A program made the translations under genes and the position numbers. The notes below the pieces were generated by a model. The model worked only from the letters and a program-made list of their open reading frames with translations, ran no database searches and was not told the origin of the DNA. Below are positions 22,626-33,467 of a stretch of DNA of 64,000 nt, one piece after another. The DNA comes from Rhipicephalus microplus (lineage: Eukaryota > Arthropoda > Arachnida > Ixodida > Ixodidae). Where the stretch lies: NCBI RefSeq assembly GCF_043290135.1, contig NC_134707.1, positions 138,881,319 through 138,945,318 of the forward strand, written 5' to 3'. The first letter of the stretch is position 1. The number at the start of each line of letters is the position of its first letter.

Positions 22626-25033
22626 TTTGTAGTTGTGGAGTATATAGCTGTGGTGTTTCAAGTTGTGGAATTTCTAGTGGCGGAGTTTCTAGTTGTAGAG
22701 TTTCTAGTTGCGGAGTTTTCTAGTTGTGGAGTTTCTAGTTGCGGAGTTTCTAGTTGCGGAGTTTCTAGTTGTGGAATTTCTAGTTACGGAGTTTCTAGTT
22801 GTGGAGCTTTTAGTTGAGGAGTCTCTAGTTGTTGAGTCTGTAGTTGTGGAATTTCTAGTTGTGGAGTATCTAGTTGTGGAGTTTCTAGTTGTGGAATTTC
22901 AAGTTGTGGAGTCTCTAGTGGCGGAGTGAGTTTCTAGTTGCGGAGTTTCTAGTTGTGGAGTTTTTAGTTGAGGAGTCTCTAGTTGTGGGGTCTCTAGTTG
23001 TGGAGTTTCTAGTTGTGGAGTCTCTAGTTGAGGAGTTTCGAGTTGTGGAGTTTCTAGCTGTGGAGTTTTTCGTCGCGGAGTTTCTAGTTGCAGAGTTTCT
23101 AGTAGCGGAGTTTTCTAGTTGTGGAGATTCTAGTGGCGGAGTTTCTAGTTGCGGAGTTTCAAGTTGTGGAGTTTCTAGTTGTGGCCTTTCTAGCTGTGGA
23201 GTTTCTAGTTGCAGAGTTTTTAGTTGTGGAGTTTCTGGTTGTGGAGTTTCGTGTTCTGGAGTCTGTAGTTGTGGAGTATCTATTTGTTGGGTTTAAAGCT
23301 GTGGAGTTTCTAGTTGTGGAGTTTCTAGTTGTTGAGTTTCTTGTAGTTGAGTTTCTAGTTGCCGAGTTTCTAGTTGCGAAATCTCAAGTCGTGGAGTTTC
23401 TAGCTGTGGAGTTTCTAGTTGCGGAGTTTCTAGTTGCGGAGTTTCTAGTTGTGGATTTTGTAGTTGTGGAGTATATTGTTGTGGTGTTTCAAGTTGTGGA
23501 GTTTCTAGTTGCGGAGTTTCTAGTTGCAGAGTTTCTAGTTCCGGAGTTTTCTAGTTGTGGAGTTTCTAGTTGCGGAGTTTCTAGTTGTGGAGCTTCAAGT
23601 TGTGGAGTTTCTCGTTGTGGAGTTTCTAGTTGTGGAGTTTGTAGTTGTGGAGTATCTAGTTGTGGACTTTCAAGTTGTGGAGTTTCTAGTTGTGGAGTTT
23701 CTAGTTGTTAATTTTCTAGCTGTGGAGTTTCTATTTGCGGAGTTTCTAGCTGCAGAGTTTCTAGTTGTGGACTTTCTAGCTGTGGAATTTCTGGTTGCAG
23801 AGTTTTTAGTTGCGGCGTTTCTAGTTGTGGAGTTTCTAGTTGTTGAGTTTCTAGTTGCCGAGTTCTTTAGTTGCGAAGTCTCAAGTTGTAGAGTTTCTAG
23901 CTGTGGAGTTTCTAGTTGCGGAGTTTCTAGTTGCGGAGTTTCTAGTTGCGGAGTTTCTAGTTGTGCAGTTTTAGTTGTGGAGTCTCTAGTTGTGGAGTTT
24001 CTTGTTGTTGATTTTCTATCTGTGGAGTTTCTATTTGCGGAGTTTCTAGTTGTGGATTTTCTAGCTGTGGAATTTCTGCTTGCAGAGTTTTTAGTTGCGG
24101 TGTTTCTAGTTGTGGAGTTTCTAGTTGTTGAGTTTGTAGTTGCCGAGTTCTTTAGTTGCGAAGTCTCAAGTTGTAGAGTTTCTAGCTGTGGAGTTTCTAG
24201 TTGCAGAGTTTCTAGTTGCGGAGTTTCTAGTTGTGGATTTTTTAGTTGTGGAGTCTCTAGTTGTGGACTTTCTAGTTGTGGAGTGTCTACTTGTTGAGTT
24301 TCTAGTTGTGGAGTTTCTATTTGTTGTTTTTAGTTTTCGAGTTTGTAGTTGTAGATTTTCTAGTTGCAGAGTTCCTAGTTTTGGAGTATCTAGTTGCGGA
24401 GTCTCTAATTGTGCAGTCTCTAGTTTTGGAGTCTCTAGTTGTGGAGTTTCCGGTTGTGGAGTTTATAGTTGTGGAATTTCTAACTGTGGAGATTCTACTT
24501 GCGGAGTTTCTAGTTGCAGAGTTTCTAGTTGTGGAGTTTCTAGTTGTGGAGTTTTAGTTGTGGAGTTTAAAGTTGTGGAATTTCTAGGTGTGGAGTTTCT
24601 AGTTGTGCAGTTTCTAGTTTTCGGGTTTCTAGTTACGGAGTTTCTAGTTGTGGAGTTTCTAGTTGTGGAGTTTCTAGTTGTGGAGCTTTTAGTTGAGTTG
24701 TGGAGCTGTAGTTGTAGAGTTTCTAGTTGTGGAGTGTCTACTTGTGGAGTTTCTAGTTGTGGAGTTTCTAGCTGTGGAGTTTCTGGTTGCAGGGTTTCTA
24801 GTTTCGGAGTTTTCTAGTTGTGGAGTTTCTAGTTGCGGAGTTTCTGGTTGCGGAGTTTCAAGTTGTGGAGTTTCTAGTTGTGGAGTTTCTAGTTGTGGAG
24901 TTTTAAGTTGTGGAGTTTCTAATTGTGGAGCTTCTTGATGGGGAGTTTCTAGTTGTGAAGTTTCTAGTAGTGGATTTTCAAGTTGTGGAGTTTCTAGTTG
25001 CGAAGTTTCTAGTTGGGGAGTTTCTACTTGAGT
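21619..25033 (+). repeat. B HOR copy (3,415 bp)
   Basis: The left part (to about 22.6 kb) copies 16.8-17.8 kb at an offset of 4,847 bp. From about 22.94 kb it is one half of the 6,589-bp duplication with 29.53-32.19 kb. It has the GTTTCCGGTTGTGG variant near 24.45 kb that marks the alpha subtype of B units. Confidence 0.8.
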
Positions 25034-25600
25034 TTATAGTGGCGAATTTTCTAGTTGCAGAGTTTTAAGTTGTCGAGTTTCTAGTTGCAAAGTCTCTAGT
25101 CGTGGAGTTTCTAGTTGCGGAGTTTCTAGCTGTGGAGTTTCTAGTTGCAGAGTCTCTAGTTGTGCAGTCTCTAGTTTTGGAGTTTCTAGTTGTGGAGTTT
25201 CTATTTGCTGAGTTTCTTGTTGCAGAGTTTCTAGTTGTGGATTTTCTGGCTGTGGAGTTTCTAGTTGTGGAGTTTCTAGTTGTGAGGTTTGTAGTTGTTG
25301 AGTTTCTAGTTTTCGAGTTTCTAGTTGTGGAGTCTCTAGTTGTGGAGTTTCTAGTTGTGAAGTTTCTAGTTGCGAAGTCTCAAGTTGTTGAGTTTCTAGT
25401 TGTGGAGTTTCTAGTTGTGGGGTTCGTAGTTGTGGGGTTCGTAGTTGTGCAGTTTCTAGTTGTGGAGTATCTACTTGTGGAGTTTCCATTTGTGGTGTTT
25501 CTAGCTGTGGAGTTTCTAGTTGCGGAGTTTCTAGTTGTGGAGATTCTAGTGGCGGAGTTTCTAGTTGCGGAGTTCCAAGTTGTGGAGTTTCTAGTTGTGG
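22940..25600 (+). repeat. Copy 1 of a 6,589-bp-spaced duplication
   Basis: Partner of about 29.53-32.19 kb. The offset stays at 6,589 from 22.95 to about 24.8 kb and 6,588 afterwards. Shared private variants include GGAGTTTCGTGTTCTGG and TTGTGGCCTTTC near 23.2 and 29.8 kb. Confidence 0.85.
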
Positions 25601-28282
25601 AGTTTCTAGTTGTGGAATTTGTAGTTGTGGAGTATATAGCTGTGGTGTTTCAAGTTGTGGAATTTCTAGTGGCGGAGTTTCTAGTTGTAGAGTTTCTAGT
25701 TGCGGAGTTTTCTAGTTGTGGAGTTTCTAGTTGCGGAGTTTCTAGTTGCGGAGCTTCAAGTTGTGGAGTTTCTAGTTGTGAAGTTTCTAGTTGTGGAGTT
25801 TGTAGTTGTGGAGTATCTAGTTGTGGGCTTTCAAGTTGTGGAGTTTCTAGTTGTGGAGTTTCTAGTTGCGGAGTTTTCTAGTTGCGGAGTCTGTAGTTGT
25901 GGAGTTTCTAGTTGTGGAATTTCTAGTTACGGAGTTTCTAGTTGTGGAGCTTTTAGTTGAGGAGTCTCTAGTTGTTGAGTCTGTAGTTGTGGAATTTCTA
26001 ATTGTGGAGTTTCTAGTTGTGGAGTTTCTAGTTGTGGAATTTCAAGTTGTGGAGTCTCTAGTGGCGGAGTGAGTTTCTAGTTGCGGAGTTTCTGTTTGTG
26101 GAGTTTCTAGTTGCGGAGCCAGTAGTTGTGGAGTTTCTAGTTGTGGAGTTTCTAGTTGTGGAGTTTCTAGTGTTTGAATTTCTAGTTGCCGAGTTCTTTA
26201 GTTGCGAAGTCTCAAGTTGTGGAGTTTCTAGCTGTGAAGTTTCTGGTTGCGGAATTTCTAGTTGCGGAGTTTCTAGTTGTGGAGTTTTTAGTTGAGGAGT
26301 CTCTAGTTGTGGGGTCTCTAGTTGTGGAGTTTCTAGTTGTGGAGTCTCTAGTTGGGGAGTTTCGAGTTGTGGAGTTTCTAGCTGTGGAGTTTTTCATCGC
26401 GGAGTTTCTAGTTGCAGAGTTTCTAGTAGCGGAGTTTTCTAGTTGTGGAGTTTCTAGTTGTGGACTTTCGAGCTGTGGAGTTTCTAGTTGCGGAGTTTTT
26501 AGTTGTGGAGTTTCTGGTTGTGGAGTTTCTAGTTCTGGAGTCTGTAGTTGTGGAGTATCTATTTGTTGGGTTTAAAGCTGTGGAGTTTCTAGTTGTGGAG
26601 TTTCCAGTTGTTGAGTTTCTTGTAGTTGAGTTTCTAGTTACCGAGTTTCTAGTTGCGAAATCTCAAGTCGTGGAGTTTCTAGCTGTGGAGTTTCTAGTTG
26701 CGGAGTTTCTAGTTGTGGATTTTGTAGTTGTGGAGTATATAGTTGTGGTGTTTCAAGTTGTGGAGTTTCTAGTTGCGGAGTTTCTAGTTGCAGAGTTTCT
26801 AGTTCCGGAGTTTTCTAGTTGTGGAGTTTCTAGTTGCGGAGTTTCTAGTTGTGGAGCTTCAAGTTGTGGAGTTTCTCGTTGTGGAGTTTCTAGTTGTGGA
26901 GTTTGTAGTTGTGGAGTATCTAGTTGTGGACTTTCAAGTTGTGGAGTTTCTAGTTGTGGAGTTTCAAGTTGTTAATTTTCTAGCTGTGGAGTTTCTAATT
27001 GCGGAGTTTCTAGCTGCAGAGTTTCTAGTTGTGGATTTTCTAGCTGTGGAATTTCTGGTTGCAGAGTTTTTAGTTGCGGCGTTTCTAGTTGTGGAGTTTC
27101 TAGTTGTTGAGTTTCTAGTTGCCGAGTTCTTTAGTTGCGAAGTCTCAAGTTGTAGAGTTTCTAGCTGTGGAGTTTCTAGTTGCGGAGTTTCTAGTTGCGG
27201 AGTTTCTAGTTGTGCAGTTTTAGTTGTGGAGTCCCTAGTTGTGGAGTTTCTTGTTGTTGATTTCCTATCTGTGGAGTTTCTATTTGCGGAGTTTCTAGTT
27301 GCAGAGTTTCTAGTTGTGGATTTTCTAGCTGTGGAATTTCTGCTTGCAGAGTTTTTAGTTGCGGTGTTTCTAGTTGTGGAGTTTCTAGTTGTTGAGTTTG
27401 TAGTTGCCGAGTTCTTTAGTTGCGAAGTCTCACGTTGTAGAGTTTCTAGCTGTGGAGTTTCTAGTTGCAGAGTTTCTAGTTGCGGAGTTTCTAGTTGTGG
27501 ATTTTTGAGTTGTGGAGTCTCTAGTTGTGGACTTTCTAGTTGTGGAGTGTCTACTTGTTGAGTTTCTAGTTGTGGAGTTTCTATTTGTTGTTTTTAGTTT
27601 TCGAGTTTGTAGTTGTAGATTTTCTAGTTGCAGAGTTCCTAGTTTTGGAGTATCTAGTTGCGGAGTCTCTAATTGTGCAGTCTCTAGTTTTGGAGTTTCT
27701 GGTTGTGGAGTTTATAGTTGTGGAATTTCTAACTGTGGAGATTCTACTTGCGGAGTTTCTAGTTGCAGAGTTTCTAGTTGTGGAGTTTCTAGTTGTGGAG
27801 TTTTAGTTGTGGAGTTTAAAGTTGTGGAATTTATAGGTGTGGAGTTTCTAGTTGTGGAGTTTCTAGTTTTCGGGTTTCTAGTTACGGAGTTTCTAGTTGT
27901 GGAGTTTCTAGTTGTGGAGTTTCTAGTTGTGGAGCTTTTAGTTGAGTTGTGGAGCTCTAGTTGTGGAGTTTCTAGTTGTGGAGTGTCTACTTGTGGAGTT
28001 TCTAGTTGTGGAGCTTCTAGCTGTGGAGTTTCTAGTTGCAGGGTTTCTAGTTTCGGAGTTTTCTAGTTGTGGAGTTTCTAGTTGCGGAGTTTTTAGTTGC
28101 GGAGTTTCAAGTTGTGGAGTTTCTAGTTGTGGAGTTTCTAGTTGTGGAGTTTTAAGTTGTGGAGTTTCTAATTGTGGAGCTTCTTGATGGGGAGTTTCTA
28201 GTTGTGAAGTTTCTAGTAGTGGATTTTCGAGTTGTGGAGTTTCTAGTTGCGAAGTTTCTAGTTGGGGAGTTTCTACTTGAGT
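25034..28282 (+). repeat. B HOR copy, beta subtype (3,249 bp)
   Basis: Near 27.69 kb the stretch between TTTTGGAG and GGTTGTGGAGTTTATAG is 15 bp shorter than in alpha copies, a deletion shared only with the copy near 35.92 kb. The segment 26.2-28.8 kb matches 34.35-36.97 kb at offsets of 8,164-8,224 bp. Confidence 0.8.
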
Positions 28283-31200
28283 TTATAGTGGCGGATTTTC
28301 TAGTTGCAGAGTTTTAAGTTGTCGAGTTTCTAGTTGCAAAGTCTCTAGTTGTGGAGTTTCTAGTTGCGGAGTTTCTAGCTGTGGAGTTTCTAGTTGCGGA
28401 GTCTCTAGTTGTGCAGTCTCTAGTTTTGGGGTTTCTAGTTGGGGAGTTTCTATTTGCTGAGTTTCTTGTTGCGGAGTTTATAGTTGTGGATTTTCTGGCT
28501 GTGGAGTTTCTAGTTGTGGAGTTTCTAGTTGTGGAGTTTCTAGTTGTGAGGTTTGTAATTGTTGAGTTTCTAGTTTTCGAGTTTCTAGTTGTGGAGTCTC
28601 TAGTTGTGGAGTTTCTAGTTGTGAAGTTTCTAGTTGCGAAGCCTGAAGTTGTTGAGTTTCTAGTTGTGGAGTTTCTAGTTAAGGGGTTCGTAGTTGTGGG
28701 GTTCGTAGTTGTGCAGTTTCTAGTTGTGGAGTATCTACTTGTGGAGTTTCCATTTATGGTGTTTCTAGCTGTGGAGTTTCTAGTTGCGGAGTTTCTCGAT
28801 GCAGAGTTTCTAGTTGCGGAGTTTTCTAGTTGTGGAGATTCTAGTGGCGGAGTTTCTAGTTGCGGAGTTCCAAGTTGTGGAGTTTCTAGTTGTGGAGTTT
28901 CTAGTTGTGGAATTTGTAGTTGTGGAGTATATAGCTGTGGTGTTTCAAGTTGTGGAATTTCTAGTGGCGGAGTTTCTAGTTGTAGAGTTTCTAGTTGCGG
29001 AGTTTTCTAGTTGTGGAGTTTCTAGTTGCGGAGTTTCTAGTTGCGGAGCTTCAAGTTGTGGAGTTTGTAGTTGTGGAGTATCTAGTTGTGGGCTTTCAAG
29101 TTGTGGAGTTTCTAGTTGTGGAGTTTCTAGTTGCGGAGTTTTCTAGTTGCGGAGTCTGTAGTTGTGGAGTTTCTAGTTGTGGAATTTCTAGTTACGGAGT
29201 TTCTAGTTGTGGAGCTTTTAGTTGAGGAGTCTCTAGTAGTTGAGTCTGTAGTTGTGGAATTTCTAGTTGTGGAGTTTCTAGTTGTGGAGTTTCTAGTTGT
29301 GGAATTTCAAGTTGTGGAGTCTCTAGTGGCGGAGTGAGTTTCTAGTTGCGGAGTTTCTGTTTGTGGAGTTTCTAGTTGCGGAGCCAGTAGTTGTGGAGTT
29401 TGTAGTTGTGGAGTTTCTAGTTGTGGAGTTTCTAGTGTTTGAATTTCTAGTTGCCGAGTTCTTTAGTTGCGAAGTCCCAAGTTGTGGAGTTTCTAGCTCT
29501 GAAGTTTCTGGTTGCGGAGTTTCTAGTTGCGGAGTTTCTAGTTGTGGAGTTTTTAGTTGAGGAGTCTCTAGTTGTGGGGTCTCTAGTTGTGGAGTTTCTA
29601 GTTGTGGAGTCTCTAGTTGAGGAGTTTCGAGTTGTGGAGTTTCTAGCTGTGGAGTTTTTCGTCGCGGAGTTTCTAGTTGCAGAGTTTCTAGTAGCGGAGT
29701 TTTCTAGTTGTGGAGATTCTAGTGGCGGAGTTTCTAGCTGCGGAGTTTCAAGTTGTGGAGTTTCTAGTTGTGGCCTTTCTAGCTGTGGAGTTTCTAGTTG
29801 CAGAGTTTTTAGTTGTGGAGTTTCTGGTTGTGGAGTTTCGTGTTCTGGAGTCTGTAGTTGTGGAGTATCTATTTGTTGGGTTTAAAGCTGTGGAGTTTCT
29901 AGTTGTGGAGTTTCTAGTTGTTGAGTTTCTTGTAGTTGAGTTTCTAGTTGCCGAGTTTCTAGTTGCGAAATCTCAAGTCGTGGAGTTTCTAGCTGTGGAG
30001 TTTCTAGTTGCGGAGTTTCTAGTTGCGGAGTTTCTAGTTGTGGATTTTGTAGTTGTGGAGTATATTGTTGTGGTGTTTCAAGTTGTGGAGTTTCTAGTTG
30101 CGGAGTTTCTAGTTGCAGAGTTTCTAGTTCCGGAGTTTTCTAGTTGTGGAGTTTCTAGTTGCGGAGTTTCTAGTTGTGGAGCTTCAAGTTGTGGAGTTTC
30201 TCGTTGTGGAGTTTCTAGTTGTGGAGTTTGTAGTTGTGGAGTATCTAGTTGTGGACTTTCAAGTTGTGGAGTTTCTAGTTGTGGAGTTTTTAGTTGTTAA
30301 TTTTCTAGCTGTGGAGTTTCTATTTGCGGAGTTTCTAGCTGCAGAGTTTCTAGTTGTGGACTTTCTAGCTGTGGAATTTCTGGTTGCAGAGTTTTTAGTT
30401 GCGGCGTTTCTAGTTGTGGAGTTTCTAGTTGTTGAGTTTCTAGTTGCCGAGTTCTTTAGTTGCGAAGTCTCAAGTTGTAGAGTTTCTAGCTGTGGAGTTT
30501 CTAGTTGCGGAGTTTCTAGTTGCGGAGTTTCTAGTTGCGGAGTTTCTAGTTGTGCAGTTTTAGTTGTGGAGTCTCTAGTTGTGGAGTTTCTTGTTGTTGA
30601 TTTTCTATCTGTGGAGTTTCTATTTGCGGAGTTTCTAGTTGTGGATTTTCTAGCTGTGGAATTTCTGCTTGCAGAGTTTTTAGTTGCGGTGTTTCTAGTT
30701 GTGGAGTTTCTAGTTGTTGAGTTTGTAGTTGCCGAGTTCTTTAGTTGCGAAGTCTCAAGTTGTAGAGTTTCTAGCTGTGGAGTTTCTAGTTGCAGAGTTT
30801 CTAGTTGCGGAGTTTCTAGTTGTGGATTTTTTAGTTGTGGAGTCTCTAGTTGTGGACTTTCTAGTTGTGGAGTGTCTACTTGTTGAGTTTCTAGTTGTGG
30901 AGTTTCTATTTGTTGTTTTTAGTTTTCGAGTTTGTAGTTGTAGATTTTCTAGTTGCAGAGTTCCTAGTTTTGGAGTATCTAGTTGCGGAGTCTCTAATTG
31001 TGCAGTCTCTAGTTTTGGAGTCTCTAGTTGTGGAGTTTCCGGTTGTGGAGTTTATAGTTGTGGAATTTCTAACTGTGGAGATTCTACTTGCGGAGTTTCT
31101 AGTTGCAGAGTTTCTAGTTGTGGAGTTTCTAGTTGTGGAGTTTTAGTTGTGGAGTTTAAAGTTGTGGAATTTATAGGTGTGGAGTTTCTAGTTGTGCAGT

Positions 31201-31621
31201 TTCTAGTTTTCGGGTTTCTAGTTACGGAGTTTCTAGTTGTGGAGTTTCTAGTTGTGGAGTTTCTAGTTGTGGAGCTTTTAGTTGAGTTGTGGAGCTGTAG
31301 TTGTGGAGTTTCTAGTTGTGGAGTGTCTACTTGTGGAGTTTCTAGTTGTGGAGTTTCTAGCTGTGGAGTTTCTGGTTGCAGGGTTTTAGTTTCGGAGTTT
31401 TCTAGTTGTGGAGTTTCTAGTTGCGGAGTTTCTGGTTGCGGAGTTTCAAGTTGTGGAGTTTCTAGTTGTGGAGTTTCTAGTTGTGGAGTTTTAAGTTGTG
31501 GAGTTTCTAATTGTGGAGCTTCTTGATGGGGAGTTTCTAGTTGTGAAGTTTCTAGTAGTGGATTTTCAAGTTGTGGAGTTTCTAGTTGCGAAGTTTCTAG
31601 TTGGGGAGTTTCTACTTGAGT
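28283..31621 (+). repeat. B HOR copy, alpha subtype (3,339 bp)
   Basis: This is a full-length B unit and a good reference copy. It runs A-like sequence to about 29.6 kb, then the B part with GAGGAGTTTCGAG, TTTTTCGTCGCGG, the T-rich block after 30,895 and GTTTAAAG near 31.15 kb. A single base is missing at about 31,385 (GGGTTTTAGTTTCGG), which changes the duplication offset from 6,589 to 6,588. Confidence 0.85.
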
Positions 31622-32190
31622 TTATAGTGGCGGATTTTCTAGTTGCAGAGTTTTAAGTTGTCGAGTTTCTAGTTGCAAAGTCTCTAGTTGTGGAGTTTCT
31701 AGTTGCGGAGTTTCTAGCTGTGGAGTTTCTAGTTGCAGAGTCTCTAGTTGTGCAGTCTCTAGTTTTGGAGTTTCTAGTTGTGGAGTTTCTATTTGCTGAG
31801 TTTCTTGTTGCGGAGTTTCTAGTTGTGGATTTTCTGGCTGTGGAGTTTCTAGTTGTGGAGTTTCTAGTTGTAAGGTTTGTAGTTGTTGAGTTTCTAGTTT
31901 TCGAGTTTCTAGTTGTGGAGTCTCTAGTTGTGGAGTTTCTAGTTGTGAAGTTTCTAGTTGCGAAGTCTCAAGTTGTTGAGTTTCTAGTTGTGGAGTTTCT
32001 AGTTGTGGGGTTCGTAGTTGTGGGGTTCGTAGTTGTGCAGTTTCTAGTTGTGGAGTATCTACTTGTGGAGTTTCCATTTGTGGTGTTTCTAGCTGTGGAG
32101 TTTCTAGTTGCGGAGTTTCTAGTTGTGGAGAATCTAGTGGCGGAGTTTCTAGTTGCCGAGTTCCAAGTTGTGGAGTTTCTAGTTGTGGAG
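29530..32190 (+). repeat. Copy 2 of a 6,589-bp-spaced duplication
   Basis: Partner of about 22.94-25.6 kb. It differs by one base deletion near 31,385 and scattered substitutions. The right end is the deletion junction near 32,190. Confidence 0.85.
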
Positions 32191-33467
32191 TTTCTAGTTG
32201 CGGAGTTTTCTAGTTGCGGAGTCTGTATTTGTGGAGTTTCTAGTTGTGGAATTTCTAGTTACGGAGTTTCTAGTTGCGGAGTTTCAAGTTGTGGAGTTTC
32301 TAGTTGTGGACTTTCTAGCTGTGGAGTTTCTAGTTGCGGAGTTTTTAGTTGTGGAGTTTCTGGTTGTGGAGTTTCTAGTTCTGGAGTCTGTAGTTGTGGA
32401 GTATCTATTTGTTGGGTTTGAAGTTGTGGAGTTTCTAGTTGTGGAGTTTCTAGTTGTTGAGTTTCTTGTAGTTGAGTTTCTAGTTGCCGAGTTTCTAGTT
32501 GCGAAATCTCAAGTCGTGGAGTTTCTAGCTGTGGGGTTTCTAGTTGCGGAGTTTCTAGTTGCGGAGTTTCTAGTTGTGGATTTTGTAGATGTGGAGTATA
32601 TAGTTGTGGTGTTTCAAGTTGTGGAGTTTCTAGTTGCGGAGTTTCTAGTTGCAGAGTTTCTAGTTCCGGAGTTTTCTAGTTGTGGAGTTTCTAGTTGCGG
32701 AGTTTCTAGTTGTGGAGCTTCAAGTTGTGGAGTTTCTCGTTGTGGAGTTTCTATTTGTTGTTTTTAGTTTTCGAGTTTGTAGTTGTAGATTTTCTAGTTG
32801 CAGAGTTCCTAGTTTTGGAGTATCTAGTTGCGGAGTCTCTAATTGTGCAGTCTCTAGTTTTGGAGTCTCTAGTTGTGGAGTTTCTGGTTGTGGAGTTTAT
32901 AGTTGTGGAATTTCTAACTGTGGAGATTCTACTTGCGGAGTTTCTAGTTGCAGAGTTTCTAGTTGTGGAGTTTCTAGTTGTGGAGTTTTAGTTGTGGAGT
33001 TTAAAGTTGTGGAATTTATAGGTGTGGAGTTTCTAGTTGTGGAGTTTCTAGTTTTCGGGTTTCTAGTTACGGAGTTTCTAGTTGTGGAGTTTCTAGTTGT
33101 GGAGTTTCTAGTTGTGGAGCTTTTAGTTGAGTTGTGGAGCTCTAGTTGTGGAGTTTCTAGTTGTGGAGTGTCTACTTGTGGAGTTTCTAGTTGTGGAGTT
33201 TCTAGCTGTGGAGTTTCTAGTTGCAGGGTTTCTAGTTTCGGAGTTTTCTAGTTGTGGAGTTTCTAGTTGCGGAGTTTCTAGTTGCGGAGTTTCAAGTTAT
33301 GGAGTTTCTAGTTGTGGAGTTTCTAGTTGTGGAGTTTTAAGTTGTGGAGTTTCTAATTGTGGAGCTTCTTGATGGGGAGTTTCCAGTTGTGAAGTTTCTA
33401 GTAGTGGATTTTCGAGTTGTGGAGTTTCTAGTTGCGAAGTTTCTAGTTGGGGAGTTTCTACTTGAGT
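31622..33467 (+). repeat. Deleted B HOR copy (1,846 bp)
   Basis: About 1.5 kb is missing relative to a full B unit. One internal jump lies near 32,190, where the A-like part passes straight to TTTTCTAGTTGCGGAGTCTG. The other lies near 32,740-32,750, where GTTTCTCGTTGTGGAG runs directly into the T-rich block. Confidence 0.8.
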
